From NCBI RefSeq assembly GCF_036967215.1, contig NZ_CP146016.1:1020501-1084500 (forward strand): 64,000 nt of DNA, read 5' to 3'. This document shows, one piece after another, positions 28,296 through 38,627 of this stretch (positions within the stretch are counted from its first letter, which is position 1; every line of letters begins with the position of its first letter). Source of the stretch: Sulfolobus tengchongensis (lineage in GTDB: Archaea > Thermoproteota > Thermoprotei_A > Sulfolobales > Sulfolobaceae). The translations under genes and the position numbers were made by a program. The notes below the pieces were generated by a model. That model worked only from the letters and a program-made list of their open reading frames with translations, had not been told where the DNA came from and did not search any database.

Positions 28296-29053
28296 GCATT
28301 AGCATAGTCGAGTTGAAACAATTAATGGAATCACCATTATTCATACTATTAATCACTATAAGCATCCCTTTAGCTGTATTCTTTGTAATGTTTTTTAAAA
28401 CAGTAATACCAAGAGTAACTAGGCCTAGAAGTACACAAGTAACACAAACGTCTGTCGCTCAGCAAGCTCAGCCTCAACAAACGGTAAATAATAAGGACAA
28501 AGAACTAGAAGAACTTCTTAAAACTTTAATAAATAGAATGGATAAATATCAAAACGATTTAGTAAACACTCTAAATACCTCTATAGAAGATCTGAAACAG
28601 ACTCTACAGAAATTGAACTCGTCAATAGAAGATACAGTACTATCTTTAAAGTCTATTCAAGCTGACTCAACATCACCTTTCAATGTCATATCTGAGCAGA
28701 TAAAAAACGAATCAACTCTTAAGCCGGAAACCGGTAAGGAACTAAAGGCCGTTGCAGAAATTGTTGGCACAACCAACATAGATTTATCAAGCTTTATTAG
28801 AAATTGTGTATTGCTAGAGGTTTTAGAATATGATGATTCTAAGCTTACAGCATTATACGAACTAGGCTATATCTCGGCTGATGACATGTACATTGTTAAT
28901 AAAATACAGTCCTATATTAGAAATAATAGCGGTAAGATAAGAGCTAAAGAACTGGCAGGAATTGCAATGAATGTAGCGGAAAGCTATTCTTCTGTTACAG
29001 CCGAAATGAAAAAATATTTACTAGTACTGGAGGTCAATAGAAATGACAAGTGA
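28289..29053 (+). CDS. arlX: Archaellum ring protein ArlX (crenarchaeal)
   Basis: A 254-residue crenarchaeal-specific archaellum subunit that forms a cytoplasmic ring around the motor. One N-terminal membrane helix (about 16-38) is followed by a Gln/Thr-rich linker, a coiled-coil (about 72-125, with repeated LNSSIED and LKTLINRMDK-like heptads) and a helical C-terminal domain that mediates oligomerisation. Ribosome site GGTGAGG precedes the ATG. Its end overlaps arlG by 11 bases. Length and order agree with Sulfolobus FlaX. Confidence 0.9.
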   Translation: MVSISIVELKQLMESPLFILLITISIPLAVFFVMFFKTVIPRVTRPRSTQVTQTSVAQQAQPQQTVNNKDKELEELLKTLINRMDKYQNDLVNTLNTSIEDLKQTLQKLNSSIEDTVLSLKSIQADSTSPFNVISEQIKNESTLKPETGKELKAVAEIVGTTNIDLSSFIRNCVLLEVLEYDDSKLTALYELGYISADDMYIVNKIQSYIRNNSGKIRAKELAGIAMNVAESYSSVTAEMKKYLLVLEVNRNDK

Positions 29054-29507
29054 GGTGATAAGTGAGGCAATAATGCTAATAGTAGCTATTACGTTGATAG
29101 GCGTATTAGCAGGTACTATATTTTCAGTAGTATCATCTATATCTACAAGTATGGCGTCTTATAGTGTATTACAATCTCAAAAATTAGTTACTGACCTTCA
29201 AATAGACTATGCTACAAATACTAGCCCTACTACAGTAGTTGTATACTTACATAACGTAGGAGAATCTACAATCTTTAACTTGAAGAATAGTGTATTATAT
29301 TTTGGACCAGAAGGAAACCTACAACAAATAGGATATAACTCTGGCACATTACCGTATTGGTTAACAAGTACTAATACGCTCTATCCCGGTTCTGTAGCTG
29401 AAATTATTATATATCTATCATCACCCTTATTAAGCACACAGTATTATACGATACAATTAGTGACCCCTAATGGATATGTTGTGACTTATACATTTGAGGC
29501 GAGTTAA
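29043..29507 (+). CDS. arlG: Archaellum stator protein ArlG
   Basis: A 154-residue protein with one N-terminal membrane helix (about 10-35) and an extracytoplasmic beta-sandwich domain of archaellin-like fold (TSPTTVVVYLHNVGES onward). ArlG and ArlF form the complex that anchors the rotating motor to the S-layer. Start overlaps arlX by 11 bases, and the stop lies one base before the arlF ATG, consistent with tight translational coupling of the operon. Confidence 0.9.
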   Translation: MTSEVISEAIMLIVAITLIGVLAGTIFSVVSSISTSMASYSVLQSQKLVTDLQIDYATNTSPTTVVVYLHNVGESTIFNLKNSVLYFGPEGNLQQIGYNSGTLPYWLTSTNTLYPGSVAEIIIYLSSPLLSTQYYTIQLVTPNGYVVTYTFEAS

Positions 29508-29508
29508 C

Positions 29509-30000
29509 ATGGGAATATCACAAGTGGTTGCATATACATTACTATTTTTTATTTCACTATCGCTAGGATTTATAACTTTGGGAGCTTATATTAGAAGCCA
29601 GCAATTAATTACACGCGCAGAAGAACTTAGACAGAATATGGAATTAAATCAATTGAACACTAAAATATACATAAAGAGTGTCTCACTCAGCAATAATAAT
29701 TTATTATATATCACTATAACTAATAATGGTTCTACTTCATTATATGATTTTAAAGATTTCGACGTCATTGTAAAATATTATGCTAATATAAGCAACATAT
29801 CCACTCTGATAGTCTCCAGTTATAATTATTCCACATTATCAGGCCCATACAGGTGGACTTCCAATACTGTTTTGATTAATTCTGATACGAGTGGAACCTT
29901 TATTGTGGATTTACCATATCCACTATATCCTAACACTAAAGTCACAGTCGTTATTGCGACTAACTACGGACCAGAAGCAATATGGAGGGGTATCCTATGA
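29509..30000 (+). CDS. arlF: Archaellum stator protein ArlF
   Basis: Partner of ArlG; the soluble domain binds the S-layer and holds the motor. An N-terminal membrane helix (about 5-27) is followed by a beta-sandwich with N-glycosylation sequons (NISN, NYST). I placed the start at ATG 29509, one base after the arlG stop (163 residues); an in-frame upstream start at 29494 would add five residues that overlap arlG. Its TGA overlaps the arlH ATG by four bases. Confidence 0.88.
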   Translation: MGISQVVAYTLLFFISLSLGFITLGAYIRSQQLITRAEELRQNMELNQLNTKIYIKSVSLSNNNLLYITITNNGSTSLYDFKDFDVIVKYYANISNISTLIVSSYNYSTLSGPYRWTSNTVLINSDTSGTFIVDLPYPLYPNTKVTVVIATNYGPEAIWRGIL

Positions 30001-30686
30001 TAATAAAAACTGGAAATGAGGATCTAGATAGAAGGTTAACGGGAATTCCATTTCCCGCTTTAATTATGCTTGAGGGAGATCACGGAACCGGTAAGAGCGT
30101 ACTATCTGCACAATTTTGTTATGGCTTACTTTTAGCTGGTAAAAAAGGTTATATAGTAACCACAGAACAAACCACTAAAGATTATTTAAAAAAGATGAAA
30201 GAGGTAAAAATAAACTTAATACCATTTTTTCTAAGAAATATTCTAGGAATAGCACCGTTAAACACCAATAGATTTAATTGGAATTCGATGCTAGCTAATA
30301 AAATACTTGAAATAATTATTGATTTTACAAAGAGAAGAAAAAACTTAGATTTCTTGATTATTGACAGTTTATCTATAGTGGCTACATTTGCAGAAGTGAA
30401 ACAGATTTTGCAATTTATGAAAGATGCCAGGGTATTAGTAGATTTAGGGAAGTTAATATTATTCACAATTCATCCAGACGTATTTAATGAAGAATTAAAA
30501 AGTAGAATTACAAGTATAGTTGACGTATATCTCAAGCTTTCAGCAACGAGTATAGGTGGAAGACGAATAAAAGTTTTAGAGAGAGTCAAGACTGTAGGTG
30601 GAATACAAGGTTCTGATGCAATTTCATTTGATATAGATCCGGCTTTAGGCATTAAGGTCGTACCATTATCATTATCGAGGGCCTAA
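29997..30686 (+). CDS. arlH: Archaellum regulatory ATPase ArlH
   Basis: KaiC/RecA-fold ATP-binding protein that sits on the ArlI motor and controls assembly; it has Walker A (GDHGTGKSV at about 27-35) and Walker B ([10 protein letters not shown]). The start at ATG 29997 overlaps the arlF stop in an ATGA junction and is preceded nine bases away by GGAGGGG, so it is preferred over the ATG at 29982. The resulting 229 residues are normal for Sulfolobus. Nucleotide-dependent interaction with ArlI and the kinase-driven phosphorylation known in Sulfolobus act on this protein. Confidence 0.92.
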   Translation: MIIKTGNEDLDRRLTGIPFPALIMLEGDHGTGKSVLSAQFCYGLLLAGKKGYIVTTEQTTKDYLKKMKEVKINLIPFFLRNILGIAPLNTNRFNWNSMLANKILEIIIDFTKRRKNLDFLIIDSLSIVATFAEVKQILQFMKDARVLVDLGKLILFTIHPDVFNEELKSRITSIVDVYLKLSATSIGGRRIKVLERVKTVGGIQGSDAISFDIDPALGIKVVPLSLSRA

Positions 30687-30688
30687 CC

Positions 30689-32230
30689 ATGACCTTTATA
30701 GACGATTATATAGCTAAACTTTCTGAAAAACCAACAATAATTGATAACCCAAATACTCTAAAAGGTAGTAAAAATTATAATGCAATCTATAAAGTTGATG
30801 AATACATCTACATTCATGTTCAGAGTACGAAAGCAGAAGATGGATATAACCAATATACCGTGATAGAACCACCCCGTCCAAAACCAAAAGAAATTGAAGA
30901 GATAGAAGAGAGGTTTGCCAAAGCTATTGGAGATGTTGACCCTCCAGTTTCTATAGAAGAGAAAGAAAAACTTATGAGAAAAACTTTAGATAAGATATTG
31001 AATAAAATCAAATTGTCGGTGCCAAAAGAGTACGCTATATATCATTTTATAAGAGATAAATTATATGCAAGCATATTAGAACCATTAATCAGAGACCCGT
31101 ATATTGAGGATATATCAATACCTGGATTAGGCCACGTTTACATCGTCCATAAAGTCTTTGGTCCTATGAGAACATCAATAGTTGTAGAAACAGAAGAGGA
31201 GTTAGATGATCTAATAGTCTCGCTAAGTGAAAAAACGTACAGACCAGTATCTCATAATAGACCAATAGTTGACGCTAGTTTGCCCGATGGATCAAGAGTA
31301 AATTTCGTTTATGGCGTCGATATAAGTAGAAGGGGCTCTAATTTAACTATCAGGAAATTCAGCAAAGTCCCAGTAAGTATAACTCAATTGATTTCCTTTG
31401 GAACAATATCTCCACTTCTAGCTGCGTATATTTGGATGATGCTTGATGAAGGAATGAACTTGTTTGTATGTGGAGAGACTGCTTCCGGGAAGACTACTAC
31501 TCTTAATGCAATCACAGCTTTCATACCACCTAATTTGAAAATAATAACGATAGAGGACACACCGGAACTTACTGTACCTCATGCTAATTGGGTCGCCGAG
31601 GTCACAAGAGAAACAAGTGGTGAGGGAACTATAAAGCTATTTGATCTGCTTAAAGCTGCACTTAGGCAAAGACCTAATTATATTTTAGTCGGAGAAATAA
31701 GAGACAAAGAAGGTAATGTTGCATTTCAAGCAATGCAAACTGGACATTCTGTAATGGCAACCTTTCATGCTTCTAACATAAGGGCATTAGTACAAAGACT
31801 TACTGGATATCCAATAGAAGTACCAAAGAGTTACATTAACAATCTAAATATCGCCTTGTTTCAAACTGCACTTTATGACAAAAAAGGTAATTTAATAAGA
31901 AGAGTTATAGAAGTAGACGAAATAATTGATATAGATCCAGTAACAAATGACGTAGTTTATATACCTTCGTTTAATTATGATCCAGTAGAGGATAAGATAA
32001 TTTTTGCGGGAAGAGGTGCCTCATACTTGATAGAAAATAAAATCGCAATAAGAAGAGGAATTGATAGAAGAAACATAGGTATCCTTTACGATGAGTTGAA
32101 CTTAAGAGCGGAGTTCCTCAAATTACTTGTTGAGAAAAAAGTTTTCAATTATTTTGATGTATGGGAAAACATTTTGAGAGTAAGACAATACGGTTTAGAG
32201 GAGGCTATAAGGTATGTTAGGGCTATTTAA
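30689..32230 (+). CDS. arlI: Archaellum motor ATPase ArlI
   Basis: Hexameric type IV-pilus-like secretion ATPase that powers both filament assembly and rotation. In the 513-residue protein the N-terminal domain has the three-helix region, followed by Walker [11 protein letters not shown] (about 262-271), Asp box [10 protein letters not shown], Walker [12 protein letters not shown] and His box [11 protein letters not shown]. All catalytic motifs are intact. The ATG lies two bases after the arlH stop, and its end overlaps arlJ by 17 bases. Confidence 0.96.
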   Translation: MTFIDDYIAKLSEKPTIIDNPNTLKGSKNYNAIYKVDEYIYIHVQSTKAEDGYNQYTVIEPPRPKPKEIEEIEERFAKAIGDVDPPVSIEEKEKLMRKTLDKILNKIKLSVPKEYAIYHFIRDKLYASILEPLIRDPYIEDISIPGLGHVYIVHKVFGPMRTSIVVETEEELDDLIVSLSEKTYRPVSHNRPIVDASLPDGSRVNFVYGVDISRRGSNLTIRKFSKVPVSITQLISFGTISPLLAAYIWMMLDEGMNLFVCGETASGKTTTLNAITAFIPPNLKIITIEDTPELTVPHANWVAEVTRETSGEGTIKLFDLLKAALRQRPNYILVGEIRDKEGNVAFQAMQTGHSVMATFHASNIRALVQRLTGYPIEVPKSYINNLNIALFQTALYDKKGNLIRRVIEVDEIIDIDPVTNDVVYIPSFNYDPVEDKIIFAGRGASYLIENKIAIRRGIDRRNIGILYDELNLRAEFLKLLVEKKVFNYFDVWENILRVRQYGLEEAIRYVRAI

Positions 32231-33635
32231 CAGAAAAAGTGAAGTTGACTCTAAATACATTTTCATGATAGCATTCATGCTTGCACTGTTCTCTTCTGGT
32301 GTACCGCCAGAAATTGTAATACTACACTTAAGTAGGGAAGACTCATTTGAACCTTACGTAAAGGCTTATAGGAAGATTAGGAATTTAGTTTCCGGTTATA
32401 GATACAAATTTTCTTCTGCGATAAATTACACTATCAAAAATCTTAATATAAAATACTTAAAGGAATTTTTAATAAGATTATCGCAAGCTGTAACTTTTGG
32501 TGACGATATGATAGAATTCTTATCTAGAGAAATTGATTTCTCCTTGTCAGAATACAATGCATACTCAGCTAGATTAATTGAGTCAATGAATAACTTTCTA
32601 ACTGTCTATGCTACATTGAATAGCTCTCTTACATTCTTGGTTGCTGATATAACAATTTTGTCTTTAATTTATAATGGAGGGACGGCATTAATAATGCAGT
32701 TGACAATTTTGTCTGTTGCGCTATTAGGCAATTTAACGTTAGTCATGTACCTCTTGTACAAACCAGAGAACTATATAAGGTACTCAACTGTTGATAAACT
32801 CATTCTGACCGCAGCAATATCTCTTTCAATTATATTTTCGGTACTATATACCTCTTACATAACCCTGATAATTGTAGGAGCAGTCCTAGTTGGAATAGGT
32901 CTTAGATATAGAATTTTTGAGAATAAAACCGCAAACATAGAGAGGTATTTCTTACTTTTCGTGAGATATTTCTCGAGAAATTACGCAATAGTTAGCAATC
33001 TGAGAGAATCGTTAATGGCCGTGCTTAGAGGAGACCTTGGAGACTCAAAGCCATTAGTTAAAAGAGCAATAAACAGATTAAATTTTGGTGTAGATAAGGA
33101 GAAAATTTTTAGGTTAATGGGAGAAGAAAGTAAAAGCGTATTAGTAAGCATGTTAAGTAAGGTATTATATGAAACAATAAGTATGGGAGGAAATATTTTA
33201 GTAATAGGAGAGATCCTTAGCAAGATAGGTGATTCTATCTTAAATATAAGATCTAGAAAAGAACAAAATGGGAGAGCATTCGAAACGTCAATATATGCGT
33301 TACAAACTGCGTCTGCAGGAGTGTCTGCAGCATTAATATCAATTGTAGGGATGTTAAACAATATATTTTCAACGCAAAACGTATCAACAGTATTTAGCTT
33401 CTCAGCCGTTAACATAGACATTATATCACGAATCTTTCTAATTATACTATTAATTCTGAGTTTCGCTAATGGCGTAGCCATAACACTAGCATATGGTAGG
33501 TCAATTTACGTTAGTCTCTATTTTATCGGTATATTACTGATATTAAGCTCAATAACTTATCATATAGTTCTTATACTTACTGGAAATATATTTAAAGAGT
33601 TAACATCGACATCCGGTTTATTACAAACACCTTGA
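32214..33635 (+). CDS. arlJ: Archaellum membrane platform protein ArlJ
   Basis: Polytopic TadC-like platform on which the filament is built, in contact with ArlI. The 473-residue protein has about nine membrane helices in two groups and positively charged cytoplasmic loops with repeated helical segments (for example [19 protein letters not shown]). It is the last arl gene; its start lies inside the arlI gene in another frame. About 250 bases of AT-rich sequence with short T runs follow before an insertion sequence. Confidence 0.93.
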   Translation: MLGLFNRKSEVDSKYIFMIAFMLALFSSGVPPEIVILHLSREDSFEPYVKAYRKIRNLVSGYRYKFSSAINYTIKNLNIKYLKEFLIRLSQAVTFGDDMIEFLSREIDFSLSEYNAYSARLIESMNNFLTVYATLNSSLTFLVADITILSLIYNGGTALIMQLTILSVALLGNLTLVMYLLYKPENYIRYSTVDKLILTAAISLSIIFSVLYTSYITLIIVGAVLVGIGLRYRIFENKTANIERYFLLFVRYFSRNYAIVSNLRESLMAVLRGDLGDSKPLVKRAINRLNFGVDKEKIFRLMGEESKSVLVSMLSKVLYETISMGGNILVIGEILSKIGDSILNIRSRKEQNGRAFETSIYALQTASAGVSAALISIVGMLNNIFSTQNVSTVFSFSAVNIDIISRIFLIILLILSFANGVAITLAYGRSIYVSLYFIGILLILSSITYHIVLILTGNIFKELTSTSGLLQTP

Positions 33636-33884
33636 CGAATAGGTATTAACATATCACATATAAACGAGTGACTTTTTCAATAATACTTAATATTACGTTG
33701 ATTATGTTTAATAACATGCTGAAATGCCTTTAGTCACACAAGAAATAAAAGAAATTGTATTATAATTCTTTACATCATAAATGCATTTAAATTAAATTTT
33801 TAACACCAATAATTATAACTCATTAGAACTTCGACGTTATTAGTGATTTGTGGGGAATTTGCAAACTATTGTAGTTTAGCACGC

Positions 33885-33911
33885 GACGGTGTCCAATCCG
33901 CAATTTATGCA
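33885..33911. repeat. IS terminal inverted repeat, left
   Basis: 27 bases starting GACGGTGTCC; complementary to 35229-35255 with one mismatch. Confidence 0.85.
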
Positions 33912-34101
33912 AAATAATTTAAAAAATAAAAAATATTATTACAAGAAAAATCAACCATATGCCATCACTAACTAACAAATTAAACTTGAAAAATTCAAGC
34001 ATACAAACGTGAACAAGAACCCAAATACATAAGCCTAATACTAGATAGAAATAACCCCAGTATAACACCACGAAAAACATGTTCCCTTATTCAAGACAAC
34101 A

Positions 34102-35063
34102 CTAAACACACTTCCGACAAAAAACCCAAACAAACCCTAAATTCAAAACCTTCCACCTACTCATACTCAAAAAACGCCACAAATCATAAACAACACCAAT
34201 CAAATTAACAAAAAACCCCAAAACCCTAAGCGAACAGCCCTAAAATGCTCAAAAAAGTAAACACCAAAAAACTCAACCCCACCACGCAAAACACCAAAAC
34301 CCCCACTAACCCTACACAACAAACCCCTATTACAAAAACCACGATTAGCCAAAGTAAGAGAACCAGGAGAAAAAGGAACCCCAGAATCAGGAACACTAGC
34401 CCTAGTAACGAAAACCATCAAACTACGAGAAGAAACAACCACAAAAACCTTACCACCAAACCAAGAATAACCCCTCTTCTTCCCCCAATCACCCTCAAAC
34501 CTCCTACTACTCAAACTCCCCTTAAAACGAGAAAGCAACTTACTCCTCCTCTCCTCATCCAAACTCATGAGCGTCTCAAAAACATCTCGTTCTGGGACAA
34601 TCTCCTTCAAGTCCAATACTAGCTTTTCCACTTGTGTCTCTTTGCTTTTAACCCCATGTGGTAATTCCATTATGAAGCTGTCTATTATGTCCACGTTTTC
34701 CCTAAATTTTTCCTTTGCTATTAGGTTGTGTGTTGGTAGTTGGTTTTCCTCTAGTCTGTCGTTTAGTTTTATGTGGATTAGTAGTTTGTTTGCTTTTTCT
34801 AGGTTTTGTTTTGTGAACCAGTGTATTGCTGATTTTGATGGTATTTTCTCCACTCCTAGGAAGTGTTGTATTATAGCGTTTGCTAGTCCTATTAGTTCTC
34901 TGTAGGATGTTGTGTATACTATCATGATGATGAGGAGTTTGAAGTATAGTATTGTCTTATATCTTTGTGTTTTCATACTAGAGAATGTCTTCTCTATTAC
35001 ATCCCTTAAGTCGTTTTCTATTAGGGGTTTTATTTGCAAAAGGAATAAATCTTTGGAACTCAT
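34102..35063 (-). pseudogene. IS transposase, frameshifted near its C terminus
   Basis: The first frame runs from ATG 35063 to TGA 34200 (287 codons). Its middle has the DDE-transposase core pattern (GYSWFGGKVFVVV, then VPDSGV and LANRGF), and the region around GVEFFGVYFFEHFRAVRLG corresponds to the third catalytic block. After that the true end continues in another frame as VNLIGVVYDLWRF to a TAG at 34102. The sequence at the junction, GGGTTTTGGGGTTTTTTG, is explained by an eight-base tandem duplication (TTTTGGGG); removing it restores LGFFVNLIG. The element is therefore probably inactive unless complemented. Confidence 0.72.
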
Positions 35064-35228
35064 GTGTTGCTTTTGGGGGAAGTGGTTCGTTCAAGTGGTT
35101 TAACTTGTCTCCCATAGTATTACTTGAGTCACTTCCCCCATAAGTATTACCCACTTTATTCTACTTGGAATTTATAGAAGTTCTTACATCAATTATTAAT
35201 TTGATTAAATTGCATTTTTAAACTATAT

Positions 35229-35255
35229 TGCATAAATTGTGGATTGGACACCGTC
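35229..35255. repeat. IS terminal inverted repeat, right
   Basis: 27 bases ending GGACACCGTC; pairs with 33885-33911 with one mismatch. Confidence 0.85.
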
Positions 35256-35412
35256 ACGTTATTGTAGTTATAGCGTTAAGTAATAAATTCTTATACAAGA
35301 GAATATAAAAAGTAACATAAATTTCAAAAAATTCATAAAAGCAATGTTAACAGCATAATGATAAAACCGCGTTATATCTTTGATATGTAAGGATTATATA
35401 ACCTTGTTACCT

Positions 35413-36252
35413 TTAGTGAACCTTCTTCTTAAAAACCAAACCTTTTTGTGTCACATTGTACTCCACACTATCTAAACCTAACAATATCGACCTAATTGTG
35501 ATAGAGTTTAATAACACATTAGTTGGTGTAATGTCCTGTTTCAACCTAACTACTATTTCTTCTACAGTAGCTTCGTTAATGGATAAAATATCTAGGATTT
35601 TCTTTGTTAATTTCTCAGCATACTGAATGTTATTATCTAATAGAGCCATCATCTTATTTTTATTGGTGTAAACTGGACCATGGCTTATTACTACATTATC
35701 AACAGTTTTCATTAGTTCTTTGATTTTATCTAAAGTCTCCATTGCAGCCCAGAAATCGGTATAAAATGGTACTGAAAAACTCTCTAATAGCTTATCACCA
35801 AAAAACGCATCACCAGCATACAAAACATTTCCAACTATATATCCGCTATGGCCTGGAGTATGACCAGTCAATTTTATAATTTCTATTTCCGAATCTCGAA
35901 CATTATTATCCAATGATTCTAGGTTTTCTTTTACGTAATCAAATGTAAAGATTTCTGATTCCCGTGAGCTACATTCATAAATCATCGCTCTTCTTCCCAT
36001 TAAAGTTAATGCCCAGTAATCTTCTATCGGAAGATATCTTATTTTCGCATCTTTTCTCAGCAGTCCTGCTATATGATCTGCATGACCATGTGTAGCTAAC
36101 TGAATCTCAGCCTTTATATCTAAAGAAGAATTTTTCCCTCCAAGATCTATTACAACTCTGTTATCGTAAACCATTGTATTTGGACTCCCGGTGATAATCG
36201 AGACATCTTTAGTGAGCTTCACTGTAGGCATACTTATTCTTATTTTACACAC
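35413..36252 (-). CDS. Metallo-beta-lactamase-fold hydrolase
   Basis: A 279-residue MBL-fold enzyme with THGHADHIAG (metal motif at about 54-63), LTGHTPGHSGY (third His), YAGDAFFG (bridging Asp) and VISHGP (last His). All ligands for a dinuclear zinc or iron centre are present. The C-terminal helical region resembles the winged part of LACTB2-like proteins. Likely substrates are thioesters such as glyoxalase II-type or lactones or RNA ends; not determined. It is divergent from the radical SAM gene with about 75 bases between. Confidence 0.85.
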   Translation of the reverse strand: MCKIRISMPTVKLTKDVSIITGSPNTMVYDNRVVIDLGGKNSSLDIKAEIQLATHGHADHIAGLLRKDAKIRYLPIEDYWALTLMGRRAMIYECSSRESEIFTFDYVKENLESLDNNVRDSEIEIIKLTGHTPGHSGYIVGNVLYAGDAFFGDKLLESFSVPFYTDFWAAMETLDKIKELMKTVDNVVISHGPVYTNKNKMMALLDNNIQYAEKLTKKILDILSINEATVEEIVVRLKQDITPTNVLLNSITIRSILLGLDSVEYNVTQKGLVFKKKVH

Positions 36253-36327
36253 ATCCTTATTAGATTTATTTAATCTTTACATCTTTATGGAAAAGATTAA
36301 TTTACCTACCTTTCGTAAAGATAATAT

Positions 36328-37365
36328 ATGTCAACTTTAAAACCAATGCTATTAGGTAATCTTAAACGGGCTCTTTTAGGTCTTGGAGTTAGAAAATTAC
36401 CACTTATCGCAGGACATAAGCTCCTGTATACTTGTAATCTCAGATGTAGAATGTGCCCATTTTGGAGACGGAAAGATGAAAAGCTACTATCCTTAGAAGA
36501 GGAGATCTTAATGTTGAAGTCTTTAGAGAGGGCAGGAGTTCTATTCATGGGGTTTGAAGGAGGAGAGCCACTGTTAAGGAAGGACTTGGAGCAAATACTG
36601 GAAGAGTCCTATAAGCGATTTTACACCTCTTTAGTAACTAATGGATGGTTATTAAAGGATAGAGTAAAAAGGATAAGTGAGTATCTAGATTATCTTTTCG
36701 TTTCAATTGATGGAATAGGTGAGGTTCACGATAAAATTAGAGGAATTTCTGGCTCTTTTGAGAAAGCAATAGAGGGTATAAAGGAAGCTAAAAAGTATTT
36801 ACCTGTATCAATCAGTTTCACAATAACAAGAGAAAATATGGATCAAGTAAAAGATGTAATAGAACTTTCAAAGAAACTTGATGTTAAAATTAGCATACAA
36901 GTAGAATATGATTACACTACTGCTGAGAAATTAAGTCCAGACAAAAAGAGGCTTTATCAAGTATTAAAGCTCATTATTGAGCTAAAAAAGAGAGGGTACC
37001 CAATAATTGAATCAGTAGATTATTTCGAAGCTATAATTAATTCTTGGTATAATAATATACCTTGGAAATGTAAACCTTGGCTAACCATAAATGTTGATCC
37101 ACAGGGTAAGATAGTTTTGCCATGTTACGTGCTAAATGAATATAGTGGGAACTACAAGGTATGGGAAGTAGATATAGTTAAATTATGGAATAGTTATCCG
37201 TGGAGTGAGTATGAAAGTTGTAATAAATGTGCGCTAGCTTGTTATTTAGAACCATCATTATTCAAATGGTCTAACAGTGAAATGGTAAAGGAAAAAATCA
37301 TAGAGAATATAGGTAATTATATATACAATGCAATGCCTATTAAATTTTTATTAGGAGGTAAATAA
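36328..37365 (+). CDS. Radical SAM protein with SPASM-like C-terminal cysteines
   Basis: The cluster motif is CNLRCRMC (Cys36, 40, 43), followed by a TIM-barrel with GFEGGEPLL (SAM contact) and LFVSIDG. The last third carries more cysteines in KCKPWL, LPCYVLN and CNKCALAC, the pattern of a SPASM/twitch auxiliary iron-sulfur cluster. Such enzymes modify peptides or proteins. It has 345 residues, a normal length. A 52-codon frame lies 22 bases downstream on the same strand and might be its substrate or partner. There is no clear ribosome site upstream, and a TATA-like element close to the ATG suggests a leaderless message. Confidence 0.85.
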   Translation: MSTLKPMLLGNLKRALLGLGVRKLPLIAGHKLLYTCNLRCRMCPFWRRKDEKLLSLEEEILMLKSLERAGVLFMGFEGGEPLLRKDLEQILEESYKRFYTSLVTNGWLLKDRVKRISEYLDYLFVSIDGIGEVHDKIRGISGSFEKAIEGIKEAKKYLPVSISFTITRENMDQVKDVIELSKKLDVKISIQVEYDYTTAEKLSPDKKRLYQVLKLIIELKKRGYPIIESVDYFEAIINSWYNNIPWKCKPWLTINVDPQGKIVLPCYVLNEYSGNYKVWEVDIVKLWNSYPWSEYESCNKCALACYLEPSLFKWSNSEMVKEKIIENIGNYIYNAMPIKFLLGGK

Positions 37366-37387
37366 AATATATATTATTTAGAAGAAG

Positions 37388-37546
37388 ATGTTTTGTTACA
37401 AGTTAGTATATTTTGATGATAAGTACTTCATGTATATATATGATGGAGATAAGGTGATAGGATTAGTACCACTTGATAAGAATCAATCTACCTCACTAGC
37501 TAAGGTGAAGGAATATGAGGAAAGATTCGGTTGGAAAAAATGTTGA
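37388..37546 (+). CDS. Small ORF (52 aa) behind the radical SAM gene
   Basis: ATG 37388 to TGA 37544-37546. The product looks protein-like: MFCYKLVYFDDKYFMYIYDG, then a helix-prone charged end KVKEYEERFGWKKC. It has Cys3 and a C-terminal Cys, several Tyr-Asp pairs and no membrane helix. It follows the radical SAM gene by 22 bases, so cotranscription is likely. It could be a peptide substrate, a small binding partner or an unrelated small protein. I found no motif that decides. Confidence 0.5.
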   Translation: MFCYKLVYFDDKYFMYIYDGDKVIGLVPLDKNQSTSLAKVKEYEERFGWKKC

Positions 37547-37892
37547 AAAATTGAAGCATTGTAAAACCTCGAAAATCATTCACTATTTAACTTCACTTTG
37601 ATTATTATTCAATTAAGGAGTTAGACTTTGCTAGTAATTTACCGATACGCTATAAACCAATAACCTTCTAATCTCATATTGATGAATTGGTCAGCTTATT
37701 AGGGACGTCAATAGTGACGAATCACACGAATTCGTAAAGCGAATTAATCAGCCTACTAGTATCAGTGCCCCTATTCTTGAATCTTCTTTCTGCTAAAGTT
37801 CACAATTTGTTAGATGAAAATTAGCAGTAGATATTCCTAACTCAACTCATTAGTACTGAGAACTAGTTTAATCGTGTGAATGTTATAAAACT
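37547..37892. other. Gene-free spacer
   Basis: These 346 bases contain no supportable gene or RNA. There is a small palindromic cluster (ACGAATTCGT with nearby GCGAATTAAT, about 37727-37745) but no second copy that would suggest an operator or repeat array. Confidence 0.4.
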
Positions 37893-38447
37893 TTAACTAT
37901 CTATTTTCTCTCCTTCCGTTTTAAGAAAGTTGTCGAAAGTATTTTTAAATACTTCATAAGCTTCATCCGAATACAAAACTACCAATACCTTACCTAAGGT
38001 TTTAGGTCTATACGAATTTAGAACCTTAGCCATTATAATTGCGCATGTCTCATAGGGATAACCATAGATTCCAGTTGATATTGCAGGGAGTGCTATACTA
38101 GAAAGATTTAATTCATCAGCTTTTTCTAGAGATCTTCTAATAGCTGACTCTAACTTATCATCAGTTTCAACACCATATCTAGGACCCACCGCATGAATTA
38201 TGTACTTTGCCTTTAATTTTCCTGCCGTCGTAACTGCGACATCACCCACTGGTACTGGACCGTACTTCTTTACGTACTCATCACTCTCCTTTTGAATTAC
38301 GTATCCGCCCTTTTTTACTATTGCATATGCAACACCGCCACCATGTTGGAGATAAGAATTCGCAGCGTTAACTATTGCATCAGCTTCAATCTCTGTAATG
38401 TCACCCTTTATTACATGAACTTCAAGCCCATTCTTGAGCTTATACAT
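37893..38447 (-). CDS. Macro-domain protein (ADP-ribose-binding / deacetylase)
   Basis: A 184-residue single macro domain of the AF1521/YmdB kind. The ligand-binding motifs are GDITEIEADAIVNAANSYLQ at 15-34, HGGGVAYAI, and the diphosphate loop ALPAISTGIYGYP near 120. Members bind ADP-ribose and may hydrolyse O-acetyl-ADP-ribose or remove ADP-ribose from protein or nucleic acid. It is a single gene with ATG at 38447, divergent from the cobalamin operon. Confidence 0.9.
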   Translation of the reverse strand: MYKLKNGLEVHVIKGDITEIEADAIVNAANSYLQHGGGVAYAIVKKGGYVIQKESDEYVKKYGPVPVGDVAVTTAGKLKAKYIIHAVGPRYGVETDDKLESAIRRSLEKADELNLSSIALPAISTGIYGYPYETCAIIMAKVLNSYRPKTLGKVLVVLYSDEAYEVFKNTFDNFLKTEGEKIDS

Positions 38448-38595
38448 TTTAGTTAATTCTTGTAGAAATTACTTATAAATTATCACGTTCTCGCTAGTAT
38501 TACTTGTATTAGACATTATCACTTTCGTATTTAACTTACGTTGCGAACATGTTAAAGATCATAGTTAACCATTCTACGCAGTGTTTAATAATTAT

Positions 38596-38617
38596 ACTTA
38601 AATACTTTGGCTTAAGT
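38596..38617 (+). promoter_or_regulatory. Promoter of the cobalamin operon with overlapping inverted repeat
   Basis: ACTTAA (38596-38601) and TTAAGT (38612-38617) are inverted copies ten bases apart, and the left arm is part of the TATA-like box CTTAAATA. The TATA is placed so that transcription would start at the cbiX/C start at 38628. A repressor bound here would block TBP; the regulator is unknown and no cobalamin riboswitch is visible. Confidence 0.45.
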
Positions 38618-38627
38618 AGAATAATAT

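Larger units (their letters stand above)
33885..35255 (-). mobile_element. Insertion sequence, 1371 bp, with 27-bp inverted ends
   Basis: Terminal inverted repeats GACGGTGTCCAATCC plus 12 more bases (33885-33911) and their complement (35229-35255) differ at one position. They enclose one transposase gene on the minus strand. The flanks read ACGC and ACGT, a possible four-base target duplication with one change. A longer imperfect direct repeat ATTGTAGTT(A)TAGC flanks both sides (33868-33880 and 35261-35274). The coding strand of the element is strikingly G-rich over C in its second half. It resembles DDE-type IS of the IS4/IS5 kind; I cannot name the ISC type. Confidence 0.85.

Noticed and set aside
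30182-30652. Minus-strand frames opposite arlH
   Set aside because: Shadows of a conserved gene with no independent support.
34245-34622. 125-codon plus-strand frame rich in Thr, Pro, Lys and Asn
   Set aside because: It is the antisense of the transposase; the odd composition comes from the strand bias of the insertion sequence.
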